Below are positions 1-7,771 of a stretch of 64,000 bases of DNA, one piece after another (the first letter of the stretch is position 1; each line of letters begins with the position of its first letter). The notes under the pieces were generated by a model. It saw only the letters and a program-made list of their open reading frames with translations. It was not told where the DNA came from and did not search any database. Both the position numbers and the translations under genes were made by a program. Source of the stretch: Clostridiales bacterium (GTDB lineage: Bacteria; Bacillota; Clostridia; Christensenellales; CAG-138); the NCBI GenBank assembly GCA_019416935.1, contig DXWI01000005.1:26385-90384 (forward strand). The letters run 5' to 3'.

Positions 1-120
1 GCGGCAGTCAGAGAGATGCAGCGGCAGCGATTGCGCGGCGCGGGAAAAACGGATGAGGGCCAGCCAGAGCAGCGGCAAAATACGTAGGGGGAGAGTGTGT
101 ATGCGGCGGTCAACCGGCCG
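1..120. other. Left-edge sequence, no gene called
   Basis: On the minus strand this stretch is open and would read a leucine-rich, possibly membrane-inserted peptide running off the left edge. No start codon with a ribosome binding site is visible between it and the stop of the acetyltransferase at 121, so no gene is called. Confidence 0.3.
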
Positions 121-678
121 TCATTTGCCGATCGTGCGCCACTCGTCCTCCAATATCGCCATCAGAATATCATCGGCATAGGCGCCATCGATCCGGACGG
201 CGTCCCGGAGCACGCCCTCGCGCCGGAAACCGGCGTTGCGGTACACCCGTTCCGCGCGCGGATTGATGGAGAGCACGTTCAGGGAAAGCCGGTGCAGCCG
301 AAGATATCCGAAGGCAAAGTCCCGCGTCGCCTTGACCATCCACGTGCCGATACCCCTGCCGCACTCCTCCGCGTGAAAGATGCACACGCGGTAGTTTGCA
401 TTGCGGGCCTCCCGATCCATTTCATTGATCACGCTCTCGCCGATGATGCGGCCGTCGGGCGCAATGAGCAGAAAATCATACCGGTCATCCGCATCCAGAC
501 AGTTGAGATAGAACGAGACAACCGCCTCTCTGGTAAAGCGCGCCGGACTGCCGGTGAGCCGTGCTACCTCGCTGTCCAGCGGGCAGAAGTTCTGCGCATA
601 GTAGGCCTCCGCATCCTCCGGGCGACCGGGCCGAAGCGTGAACCCATCCATTGTCCAGCATGGTTCCATCCGACCCAT
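121..678 (-). CDS. GNAT family N-acetyltransferase
   Basis: A 185-residue protein of the Gcn5-related acetyltransferase family, which moves an acetyl group from acetyl-CoA to an amine. It has the usual order: an N-terminal strand with GFTLRPGRPEDAEAYY, a central ECGRGIGTWM segment that matches the acetyl-CoA pyrophosphate loop (Q/RxxGxG/A), and a C-terminal RVYRNAGFRREGVLRDAV segment typical of the RimJ/RimL-like branch. That C-terminal pattern (second helix, then 'GFxxEGxLR') is seen in ribosomal-protein and small-molecule acetylases alike, so the substrate cannot be told. The start is supported by a GGAGG site about 6 bases upstream. It appears to be transcribed alone from the promoter at 745-773. 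Confidence 0.85.
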   Translation of the reverse strand: MGRMEPCWTMDGFTLRPGRPEDAEAYYAQNFCPLDSEVARLTGSPARFTREAVVSFYLNCLDADDRYDFLLIAPDGRIIGESVINEMDREARNANYRVCIFHAEECGRGIGTWMVKATRDFAFGYLRLHRLSLNVLSINPRAERVYRNAGFRREGVLRDAVRIDGAYADDILMAILEDEWRTIGK

Positions 679-744
679 GATCCGCCTCCATCCAGCTGCG
701 CCGATGTGGACGGGTGACAGGCCCGCTGCCGCAGCTCATTTTTC

Positions 745-773
745 AATCTACCATATAAACGAAACTCCTGCAA
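745..773 (-). promoter_or_regulatory. Promoter for the GNAT gene
   Basis: Read on the minus strand: TTGCAG (768-773), a 17-base spacer and TAGATT (745-750), a good sigma-A type match, about 70 bases before the start codon at 678. Confidence 0.55.
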
Positions 774-975
774 GCGTTCTTTGGAGAGACACGCCGCACA
801 GCGCGTATCGCTTGCCGCATCGTTTCGGTAACCGGGTACCGCCGCACGGCCGGCCTGCACGGCTACAGAAATGACCGTTTGGAGACGCGGCTGACCGGTC
901 AACAACCGCGCGGCGCTTGCGGGGCCGGATGCGGCGGGACGATATCCCTCCACCGGATGATACGGCAGGAACCAT

Positions 976-1004
976 TTGCATAACGCGGATGAACGCATTA
1001 TAAT
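976..1004 (+). promoter_or_regulatory. Promoter for azlCD
   Basis: TTGCAT (976-981), 17-base spacer, perfect TATAAT (999-1004), followed by a short leader with AAAGGA before azlC. One of the best sigma-A matches in the window. Confidence 0.75.
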
Positions 1005-1031
1005 AGCAATGTTTGGCGAAAGGACAGGAAC

Positions 1032-1820
1032 ATGCACACCACAGCTACGCGGGGGCGGCAGGCCGCCCGACAACAGAACAGAACCGTCCGGCACGGCCAG
1101 GTCTTCCGGCTGGGCATGAAGGACGGGCTTCCCATCGGGCTCGGCTATTTCGCCGTATCGTTTTCGCTCGGCATCGCAGCGCGCAGCGCGGGGCTGTCCC
1201 CGCTCGAGGGCTTTGTCGCGAGCCTGCTGACCAATGCTTCCGCCGGCGAGTATGCCGTCTTTACGCTCATTGCCGTGGACGCGGCGTATATGGAGGTCGC
1301 GCTCGTTACGCTGATTGCCAACGCGCGCTATTTGCTCATGTCCTGTGCGCTGAGCCAGCGCTTTGCCCCGGAAACGGCGCTCGGCCACCGGCTGCTGATG
1401 GGCTTCGACATCACCGACGAGATATTCGGCATCACGATCGCCCGCCCCGGCTATCTCGATCCGTTCTATACCTACGGCGCGATGGCGACCTCCATCCCGT
1501 TCTGGTCGACCGGCACGGCGCTCGGTATCCTCGCGGGCAATCTGCTGCCGGCACGGCTCGTGAGCGCGTTCGGCGTGGCGCTGTACGGCATGTTTCTTGC
1601 AGTGATCGTTCCGCCGGCGCGCAAGAGCCGCATCGTGCTCGGCGTGGTGCTCTTCAGCTTTCTGCTGAGCTACCTTGCGTCTGTGTTGCCGGGACTGTCC
1701 GCCCTGTCCGACGGCAACCGCACCATCCTGCTGACGGTCGCCATTTCGGCTGCTGCGGCGCTGTTGTTCCCCGTTGCCGGGGGCGAGGGCGAAGAGGAGG
1801 AGACGGCGCATGACGCATAG
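1032..1820 (+). CDS. azlC: AzlC family branched-chain amino acid exporter subunit
   Basis: A 262-residue, multi-pass membrane protein of the AzlC family, the large subunit of the AzlCD branched-chain amino acid exporter. The N-terminal segment GLPIGLGYFAVSFSLG (about residues 36-51) and the following LTNASAGEY are family hallmarks; the rest is hydrophobic helices joined by short loops, and length is normal. The N-terminal 30 residues are polar and basic, consistent with a cytoplasmic tail. An AAAGGACAGGA site precedes the ATG. It overlaps azlD by 11 bases, so the two subunits are translationally coupled. Substrate specificity (leucine, isoleucine, valine or analogues) is inferred from the family. 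Confidence 0.93.
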   Translation: MHTTATRGRQAARQQNRTVRHGQVFRLGMKDGLPIGLGYFAVSFSLGIAARSAGLSPLEGFVASLLTNASAGEYAVFTLIAVDAAYMEVALVTLIANARYLLMSCALSQRFAPETALGHRLLMGFDITDEIFGITIARPGYLDPFYTYGAMATSIPFWSTGTALGILAGNLLPARLVSAFGVALYGMFLAVIVPPARKSRIVLGVVLFSFLLSYLASVLPGLSALSDGNRTILLTVAISAAAALLFPVAGGEGEEEETAHDA

Positions 1821-2121
1821 CATTCCGGTGTATATCGCCCTGATGGCGGGCATCTCCTTTCTCATCCGCGTGCTGCCGCTCACGCTGATCCGCAGACCGC
1901 TCAGAAGCCGGTTTTTGCGCTCATTTTTGTACTATGTGCCGTATGTGACGCTGGCGGTCATGACGTTCCCCGCCATCCTGCACGCCACGGAAACGCCGGT
2001 TGCCGGCGCGCTGGCGTTGCTTGCGGGCATCGTGCTGGCATGGCGCGGCGCCAACCTGTTCTATGTTTCGCTTGCGTGCTGTACGGTCGTATTCGCAATC
2101 GAGCTGCTCTTGTGCCGCTAA
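1810..2121 (+). CDS. azlD: AzlD family branched-chain amino acid exporter subunit
   Basis: A 103-residue protein with about four hydrophobic helices, matching AzlD, the small partner of AzlC. Features typical of the family are the opening YIALMAGISFLIRVLPL, the arginine-rich stretch before RSFLYYVPYVTLAVMTFPA, and the WRGANLFYVSLACC segment. The ATG lies inside the end of azlC in another frame, with GAGGAGG just upstream inside azlC, so coupling to azlC is expected. A stem-loop covers its stop codon (2110-2131). Confidence 0.92.
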   Translation: MTHSIPVYIALMAGISFLIRVLPLTLIRRPLRSRFLRSFLYYVPYVTLAVMTFPAILHATETPVAGALALLAGIVLAWRGANLFYVSLACCTVVFAIELLLCR

Positions 2122-2131
2122 GCCGGCACAA
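2110..2131 (+). terminator. Stem-loop at the azlD stop codon
   Basis: TTGTGCCG (2110-2117) can pair with CGGCACAA (2124-2131) around the stop codon. No T-run follows, so it may protect the mRNA end rather than terminate. A third copy of TTGTGCCG lies at 2223-2230 and could compete for the same partner. Confidence 0.4.
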
Positions 2132-2495
2132 CGCCGTAAAAACGCATCGGCTGCAATGCCCGCTTTCGCGGCGGCTTGCCGTGTGGAGCGCGAACGACTG
2201 CCGCCGCGGACGGGGTTATGAGTTGTGCCGGCTAAACGAGGCGGCCGCAGCGCCGAGAAGCGCCGGCATGGGTTCGTGCGAGGCTTGAGCCCGACCGTTT
2301 TTGCAGAATGGATGCAGGAATACGGCGACTCTGTTCCTTGGTTGTATTTACAACGCAAATAAAAGATGGTATCATACTGCATACGGGAATGAAGTTCTCC
2401 CACGGGCAACCGGAACCGCTTTTTGAAGCTGATGACTTCTGTGATAAATCGATCGCAGAGAGCATCGGCTTTTTGCGTTCAGAGGAGGATTATGC
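2122..2495. other. Intergenic region azlD to antiporter
   Basis: A 374-base gap. It contains one arm of a 12-base perfect inverted repeat pair (2121-2132 and 2222-2233, loop about 89 bases), a strong promoter at 2347-2375, and the antiporter's ribosome binding site. Nothing else is supported. Confidence 0.6.
2347..2375 (+). promoter_or_regulatory. Promoter for the cation/proton antiporter
   Basis: TTTACA (2347-2352), 17-base spacer, TATCAT (2370-2375) in a locally AT-rich patch, giving a leader of about 110 bases. Confidence 0.65.
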
Positions 2496-3737
2496 ATGCT
2501 AGCGTCTCTTGCACTCATTTTTCTGGTAGGCCTATCGATGGCGGCCGTCTGTCAACGGATGAAACTGCCGCGTATCATCGGCATGCTGCTCTCCGGCGTC
2601 GTTCTTGGACCGTATGCGCTCAATCTGCTGGACCCGTCCATTCTTTCTGTATCCGCGGACCTCAGGCAGATGGCCTTGATCATCATCCTGCTGAAGGCGG
2701 GGCTATCGCTCAACCTCTCGGATCTCAAGGCCGTCGGCCGCCCGGCGGTGCTGCTCTCGTTCGTTCCCGCGTGCTTTGAAATTCTGGCCGTCGTGCTCTT
2801 TGCGCCGCTGCTGCTCGGCGTGGCAGGGCCGGAGGCAGCCGTAATGGGCGCCGTCCTCGGAGCGGTATCACCGGCCGTGGTGATTCCGCGCATGGTTCGG
2901 CTCATCGAGACGGGCTACGGCACGTACAAGAGCATCCCGCAGATGATCATGGCGGCCGCCTCCTGCGACGATGTGTTCGCGATCGTGCTGTTTTCGACGT
3001 CTGTGAGCATGGCGCAGGGCGGCGTGATGCGCCTGACGGATGTTTTGCAGGTGCCCGTTTCGATCGTGCTCGGCATTGCGCTGGGGGCCGCCGTCGGCTA
3101 TGCGCTCTATCGGCTGTTTGAGACTGCGCATACCCATAAGCGCACGATCAGAAACAGCACAAAGACCGTCATCATACTGGGCGCTGCCTTTCTGCTCATC
3201 GCGGCAGAAGCATGGACGAGCGGTGTGGTGCCGGTTTCGGGGCTGCTTGCCGTCGTGAGCATGGCGTGCGTGCTGAAACGAACCTGCATTGCCACTGTGG
3301 CCAGGCGGCTATCAGAAAAGTTCGGAAAGCTCTGGATTGCGGCAGAATTGGTGCTCTTCGTGCTCGTGGGCGCGGCCGTCGATATTCGCTATACCGTGGG
3401 CGCCGGCGCGGCGGCCATTGCGCTGATCCTGATTGCGCTCGCGTTCCGTTGTGCCGGCGTGTGCCTTTGCCTGATCGGCACAAGGCTCGAGAAGCGGGAG
3501 CGGCTGTTCTGCGTGCTCGCCTATTTGCCAAAGGCGACGGTGCAGGCCGCCATCGGCTCCGTTCCGCTGGCGTTGGGGCTGCCGTGTGGCCAAATCGTAC
3601 TCTCCGTCGCCGTACTGTCCATCCTGATTACGGCGCCGCTGGGCGCCATGGCAATGGATTTGAGCTATCGCAAGCTGCTTGACAGGGAACGGCCGGCGCC
3701 GACCGTATGCGCCGCCGGGACGGACACGCCCGCGTGA
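2496..3737 (+). CDS. Cation:proton antiporter (CPA family)
   Basis: A 413-residue integral membrane protein with roughly 12 hydrophobic segments, belonging to the monovalent cation:proton antiporter superfamily (Na+/H+ or K+/H+ exchange). The start MLASLALIFLVGLSMAAVCQRMKLPRI and the following GMLLSGVVLGP are characteristic: helix 1, then the 'LP-x-I-x-G-x-L-x-x-G-x-x-L-G-P' element. A polar SCDDVFAIVLF segment near residues 165-175 is the place where the ion-binding aspartates of the family sit. It lacks a C-terminal TrkA-N domain, so it is the short form. AGAGGAGG precedes the ATG. It stands alone between its own promoter and the terminator-like stem at 3962. Confidence 0.88.
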   Translation: MLASLALIFLVGLSMAAVCQRMKLPRIIGMLLSGVVLGPYALNLLDPSILSVSADLRQMALIIILLKAGLSLNLSDLKAVGRPAVLLSFVPACFEILAVVLFAPLLLGVAGPEAAVMGAVLGAVSPAVVIPRMVRLIETGYGTYKSIPQMIMAAASCDDVFAIVLFSTSVSMAQGGVMRLTDVLQVPVSIVLGIALGAAVGYALYRLFETAHTHKRTIRNSTKTVIILGAAFLLIAAEAWTSGVVPVSGLLAVVSMACVLKRTCIATVARRLSEKFGKLWIAAELVLFVLVGAAVDIRYTVGAGAAAIALILIALAFRCAGVCLCLIGTRLEKRERLFCVLAYLPKATVQAAIGSVPLALGLPCGQIVLSVAVLSILITAPLGAMAMDLSYRKLLDRERPAPTVCAAGTDTPA

Positions 3738-3961
3738 TGGACGGCGCAGCCGATGATGCAGTCGCTGGCCTTTGGAGAGACGGACATGCCCGCGGGACGG
3801 GGGAACGGGACGCCGGTGCTGCATAACTGGCGGGCGCAGCAAGCGACCGGTTCGTCTGCCGGGGCGGCGGGAACGCCTTTTTGGCAGATTGCATCCATTT
3901 TCTGTGAGAGATCCGTGTACAACCTGGGGGAGATACCCGTATCGTGGCTCTATTGGAAGCG

Positions 3962-3989
3962 AAAGCCCCGTCCTTTTGGACGGGGCTTT
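3962..3989. terminator. Bidirectional Rho-independent terminator
   Basis: A perfect 12-base stem (3962-3973 with 3978-3989) and a TTTT loop. It sits between the convergent antiporter and NlpC/P60 genes, with T-rich sequence on the plus side, and probably serves both. Confidence 0.8.
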
Positions 3990-4006
3990 CTCGTTCTTTG
4001 CGCTGT

Positions 4007-4861
4007 TTATTTTACCAACACGCCGGTAAAGCGGCGGATGGCGGTGAGCTGCATGGCCGACAGCTTGGTGATCTTGACCACGTCGCCGGTTTTCGGCGAA
4101 TGGATGAACTGCCCGTTGCCCACATAGATGCCCACGTGCGACACCGGCGAGTTGAACGCAACGAGGTCGCCTACCCGCAGCTGGCTGTAGGGCACCGAAC
4201 GGCCGGCCGTCGCCTGCTCGTAGCTCACGCGCGGAATGGTGATACCGGCCTGACGGAACGCGTACTGTGTGAGGCCGGAGCAGTCAAACCCGGTGGACGG
4301 GCTGGTGCCGCCGTACAGGTAGGGCAGCCCGAGATGCGCCTTTGCCGCGTTGACAACGGTCTGAACGCGCTGCGCCTCCGCAGATACACGACTGAGCGTG
4401 TTCTTGCCCGCAATGCCGTCGACCGCCAGGCTGTTCCGACGCTGATACTGGCGCACGGCCGCATCAGTTAGCCGCCCGAAGATGCCGTCGGCGCGATCAT
4501 TCAGGTATCCGAGCAGAATGAGCCGTTCCTGCAATTGCTTGACCGCGCTGCCGCGGCTGCCGCTGCGCAGCAACGTCGTGCTGCCAGATGACGGCGTGCT
4601 TTGCAGCGAAACATAGGTCTTGTAGACATAACCGGAGAGGTCTCCGTACGTCACGGCGTACCAGTTGCCGCTCTCTCCCGTGACGCGCACGCTGTCCCCA
4701 CGATACAGGTAGGTCAGGCGGGCGGTGGCTGTGGAGGGGCCGGTACGCAGATTGACGTCGTTGCCGGTGACCGTACCGGCGGTATCCGCCAGTGCGAGCG
4801 TGGGCAGCAGAAGGATGGCCAGCGTCAGCAACAGCGCAAGAACTCTTTTTTGTTTGTGCAT
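4007..4861 (-). CDS. Secreted NlpC/P60 peptidase with SH3b and PG-binding domains
   Basis: A 284-residue exported cell wall hydrolase. In order: a signal peptide ending near ALALA (residues 1-26), a bacterial SH3 domain (about 30-90, with NVNLRTGPST-like GNDVNLRTGPSTA), a peptidoglycan-binding-1 domain (about 98-160, GSAVKQLQERLILLGY and ADGIFGRLTDAAVRQYQ), and a C-terminal NlpC/P60 domain (about 168-284). The catalytic cysteine is in FDCSGLTQYAF and the histidine in SHVGIYVG. The family cleaves gamma-D-glutamyl-diamino-acid bonds in stem peptides. The start is the ATG at 4861, not the one nine bases earlier, because AAGGAG at 4871-4876 overlaps the earlier codon. It is downstream of the CPBP gene but separated by a terminator. 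Confidence 0.93.
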   Translation of the reverse strand: MHKQKRVLALLLTLAILLLPTLALADTAGTVTGNDVNLRTGPSTATARLTYLYRGDSVRVTGESGNWYAVTYGDLSGYVYKTYVSLQSTPSSGSTTLLRSGSRGSAVKQLQERLILLGYLNDRADGIFGRLTDAAVRQYQRRNSLAVDGIAGKNTLSRVSAEAQRVQTVVNAAKAHLGLPYLYGGTSPSTGFDCSGLTQYAFRQAGITIPRVSYEQATAGRSVPYSQLRVGDLVAFNSPVSHVGIYVGNGQFIHSPKTGDVVKITKLSAMQLTAIRRFTGVLVK

Positions 4862-4892
4862 TGCAAACACCTCCTTGGCGCCATCATATCAT

Positions 4893-4932
4893 AAAAAAAC
4901 AAAAAAACGGCAAACACCAAGGAGTGTTTACC
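4893..4932 (-). terminator. Rho-independent terminator of the CPBP gene
   Basis: On the minus strand a 9-base stem (4909-4917 with 4924-4932) is followed by two runs of seven T separated by one G. It lies right after the CPBP protease gene and before the NlpC/P60 gene. Confidence 0.88.
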
Positions 4933-4975
4933 GAACCGAAACAACATTGGAATGCGCTGGAAATCAGCCGGGTAT

Positions 4976-6169
4976 TCAGGCGGGAAACAGCGCGTAGATA
5001 CACATGCACGCGCTGAGCACGAGATAGCAGATCATGCCGGCGCTGCCGAAGATGAGGCGATCGTCCCGTCTGGAGAGCGGCTCGGCGCCGGGAGCGAGCG
5101 TGACGCGCTTCACTGCGCCAGCAAACAGCACAAGTCCCCAAACATACAGCGCGATGAGCGCAAACGACAGCGTGCCGACCACGGCAGCCGACGGTATGGC
5201 GCTGACCGCGAGCGGCAGCAGCACGCCGCTGAACAGGTTGACGGCCATGTGCAGCAGGATGGTGTAGCCCAGCCGCCGCGTGCGGCAGTAGAGAAAACCC
5301 AAAAGCAGGCCGATACCGAACGCATAGAACAACTGGTTAAAATTCCCGTGCAGCAGTGCGAACAGCAGCGCCGACACGAGCAGCGCGACCCGGTCGCCAT
5401 AGCGGTGCAGGCGATCGATGAGGAGCTTGCGAAACAGCAGTTCTTCCATCACGGGCGCGGCGATGCCGATCAGCACAATCTGCGGCAGCAGCGCGCCGCC
5501 GCCGAGCAGCGTTTCGAGCGGGTTCACGGAGGCGAGACCGGTCAGCAACGTAAACAACTGCTGGATCATCTGCCCGATCAGGTTGCCCGCAAAGCCGAGG
5601 CCAAAGCACATCAGCAGGCAGCGAAGCCAGCCGGAAGCGGTCATGCCGGCCTGCGGCCAGACCTCGCGCCTGAGCGGCCGCAGCAGAAGAACGAGCAGCG
5701 GCGCGCCGATGAGATATTGCGGGACGGATGAATACAAATACAGTCCCCATTCGGAACCGTTGATCCAATCCACCAGCGCGGGAGAGCGGAGCGCGAGAAG
5801 CTGCGCGGCCAGCGTCGCGAGCATATAGGCGCACAGAGCAAAGCCGATCCGGGAGAACACGCGGCGAAGCGCGCGCTTTCGAGCGGCGGCAGCACCGTCG
5901 CCGGCCCGCTGTCCAGTGCAATCGGGCGCATCGGATGGCGGGATCACCCCGCCGGTTTCCCCGTCCGCGCGCGCCGCATCAGGAGCGGGCGCTGCCTCGC
6001 CGGTCATCCCATTGCCCAAGCACGATGCGCCAGGATCGGGCGTATCGGACGGCAATGCCGCCCCGGCGGCCCGATCGCCGTCCGCATGCGGTATGCTGGG
6101 GTCGGACAGGATTGCCGAGGCCGTGGCGGATGGTTGCGTTTTTGGGGATTCGCACGCACAAACAAGCAT
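4976..6169 (-). CDS. CPBP family intramembrane metalloprotease
   Basis: A 397-residue membrane protein of the CPBP (CAAX protease and bacteriocin-processing) family. The C-terminal half holds the three family motifs: EELLFRK (the EExxxR glutamates), FALLHGN (FxxxH) and LLHMAVNLFSG (HxxxN), placed in successive helices, so the zinc site looks intact. Six to eight hydrophobic helices start near residue 100. The first 85 or so residues are unusual: low-complexity, rich in Asp, Pro, Ala and Gly, and presumably cytoplasmic. In bacteria such proteins act in peptide maturation, immunity to self-made bacteriocins or stress signalling; no bacteriocin gene is visible nearby. AAGGGAG lies before the ATG. 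Confidence 0.88.
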   Translation of the reverse strand: MLVCACESPKTQPSATASAILSDPSIPHADGDRAAGAALPSDTPDPGASCLGNGMTGEAAPAPDAARADGETGGVIPPSDAPDCTGQRAGDGAAAARKRALRRVFSRIGFALCAYMLATLAAQLLALRSPALVDWINGSEWGLYLYSSVPQYLIGAPLLVLLLRPLRREVWPQAGMTASGWLRCLLMCFGLGFAGNLIGQMIQQLFTLLTGLASVNPLETLLGGGALLPQIVLIGIAAPVMEELLFRKLLIDRLHRYGDRVALLVSALLFALLHGNFNQLFYAFGIGLLLGFLYCRTRRLGYTILLHMAVNLFSGVLLPLAVSAIPSAAVVGTLSFALIALYVWGLVLFAGAVKRVTLAPGAEPLSRRDDRLIFGSAGMICYLVLSACMCIYALFPA

Positions 6170-6213
6170 GGTTTCACGCTCCCTTTCTTAGGCTGGCCGG
6201 TTCCTCCGGTCGG

Positions 6214-6462
6214 TCAGGATGCAAGCGCCTTGTCGATGGCCTGCGCGAGTTGGTCGGCGCAGCTCGTGCTCTTGTAGCCGCAGCGGTTGCCGCGCAGGAG
6301 CGCTGCAACTTCGGCCGCGGGCTTGCCTTCCACCAACAGGCCGATGGCCTTCAGGTTGCCGTCGCAGCCGCCGAGAAAGGCGACGTTTTTGAGAATACCG
6401 TCCTCGATGTCGAACGAGATGCGCATGGCGCACACCCCGCGGGTATTACAGGTGTAGTGCAT
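6214..6462 (-). CDS. TSCPD domain protein (four-cysteine)
   Basis: An 82-residue protein of the small TSCPD family (TIGR03905-like). It begins with TCNTRGVCA, contains FLGGCDGNLKAIGLLVEG and ends with CGYKSTSCADQLAQAI. The four or five cysteines and the 'GGCDGNLKAI' and 'TSCADQLA' blocks are family signatures. The same domain occurs at the C-terminus of B12-dependent ribonucleotide reductases, but the stand-alone protein has no established role; metal binding is likely. CGAGGAGAG precedes the ATG, and its start is one base from the stop of the upstream acyltransferase, so the two are co-transcribed. Confidence 0.85.
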   Translation of the reverse strand: MHYTCNTRGVCAMRISFDIEDGILKNVAFLGGCDGNLKAIGLLVEGKPAAEVAALLRGNRCGYKSTSCADQLAQAIDKALAS

Positions 6463-6463
6463 A

Positions 6464-7732
6464 TTATAGACTCTCCTCGATGCAAAGATTCTTTGCCAGC
6501 GGCTTGCTGCCGCCGCGCGCCGTGCCGAAGCGGGCGAGCAGACGGCGGCTCACGGGCCGTTCAAACGCATAGGTGACGAGCGCGGCAAGTCCGATGGACA
6601 GTGCGAATACCAAAAGCGTGTACTCCCACTGCCAGGCGCGGTTGCCCGCCATATTGGGCAGCGTATCGCCCTCCCAGTACGGAATGCGCCAATCCTTCAG
6701 ACGAACCGCGAGCCACTGGTGCCAGATGTACAGATTGTACGAAATGGCGGCCAGAAAGCGCATAACCCGGTTGGAAAACACCCATTGCAGCGCGCGGCAT
6801 GAGAACGATAGCGACAGGATGGAAAGCAAAAATACGGCCGACAGCAGGAACCGGTATTCCGCCTGAAACACCTGTACCGGGTTTGCACAGGCTGCACCGT
6901 TTTGAAAGACGGCGATGAGCGCAGCGCTTAGGACGGCCAGCAGCGTACTGCCCGCGCTGAGCGTGCGCCACTGCCAGGGCAGGGTGAACCGCCGGAATGC
7001 CCGGCCGAGCAGCACATACAGGTACGCGCCGGCCATGCCGTTGGCGAACACGCCGAAAAAGGCGATGAGCTGGTTGAGCGTCATCCGCAGCCCGTCCGGG
7101 TTTGGCAGCGCATAGCAGCGAAGATACAGCTCGGACACCGTAGCCATGGCAAGCCATGTGGCGAGCGGCCGCCTGCGAAACGCCTTGGCCAGCAGCGGAA
7201 ACAGCAGATAGAACTGCATTTCGATAGCCGCCGTCCAGAGCACCACGTTGATGTGCGTGCCGATGTAGGTATCGACGGCAAAGGTTTGCGTGAACGTCAG
7301 CGTGGCGATGAGATCGCGCCACATCGCTGCGGCAGTCGGGTATACGCCGCTCGGCAGCGCATAGCCAAAGAAGATCACGAAAACGCAGAGCAGATAGGGC
7401 GGCAGGATGCGGATGAGCCGCTTTTTGTAGAACAGCCGCGTATCCGGAACGGGTTCGCCGAGCAGCATGGCCCGCCCATGCGGCAGGAACAGGCAGAACG
7501 CACTGATCAGCAGCATCAGATCCACGAACAGATAGCCGGTGCGCGGCACGGCGTCGAGGTTGATGCGCGTCACACCCAAAAAGGCGAGCCCCGGCGTATC
7601 CCAAACGGGGCCGAGCCAGCTCTGCTGCCAGACATGGAACCAAACGATAATGAGGATCGCTGCGGCACGAACGCCGTCCAGCACACGCACATGCGAAAAG
7701 CTGATGCGGGGGTTGTCTTTTTGCGTATTCAT
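6464..7732 (-). CDS. Membrane acyltransferase (OafA/YrhL type)
   Basis: A 422-residue integral membrane protein of the acyltransferase-3 family, which O-acylates sugars of surface polysaccharide, peptidoglycan or lipid. The opening RVLDGVRAAAILIIVWFHVWQQSW carries the family histidine (WFH) after the 'LDGxRAxA' motif. The RILPPYLLCV segment near residue 130 matches the conserved 'R-x-x-R-x-x-P'-like loop. About ten helices follow; there is no extra C-terminal SGNH domain, so the acyl acceptor is probably a membrane or wall glycan. It is separated from murF by 39 bases with no clear terminator and stands one base from the TSCPD gene. No Shine-Dalgarno is evident at the ATG. Confidence 0.88.
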   Translation of the reverse strand: MNTQKDNPRISFSHVRVLDGVRAAAILIIVWFHVWQQSWLGPVWDTPGLAFLGVTRINLDAVPRTGYLFVDLMLLISAFCLFLPHGRAMLLGEPVPDTRLFYKKRLIRILPPYLLCVFVIFFGYALPSGVYPTAAAMWRDLIATLTFTQTFAVDTYIGTHINVVLWTAAIEMQFYLLFPLLAKAFRRRPLATWLAMATVSELYLRCYALPNPDGLRMTLNQLIAFFGVFANGMAGAYLYVLLGRAFRRFTLPWQWRTLSAGSTLLAVLSAALIAVFQNGAACANPVQVFQAEYRFLLSAVFLLSILSLSFSCRALQWVFSNRVMRFLAAISYNLYIWHQWLAVRLKDWRIPYWEGDTLPNMAGNRAWQWEYTLLVFALSIGLAALVTYAFERPVSRRLLARFGTARGGSKPLAKNLCIEESL

Positions 7733-7771
7733 ACGAACATTTATAATATACTATAGGCCAACCAAATGGTC

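Larger units (their letters stand above)
679..1031. other. Intergenic region with divergent promoters
   Basis: A 353-base gap between the leftward acetyltransferase and rightward azlC. It holds one promoter for each direction (745-773 minus, 976-1004 plus). The GC-rich middle shows no gene, RNA or repeat that I can support. Confidence 0.6.

Noticed and set aside
564..1883. Minus-strand open frame of 439 codons across azlC
   Set aside because: It covers azlC in antisense and is Arg/Gln/Glu-rich with no known fold; azlC is certain.
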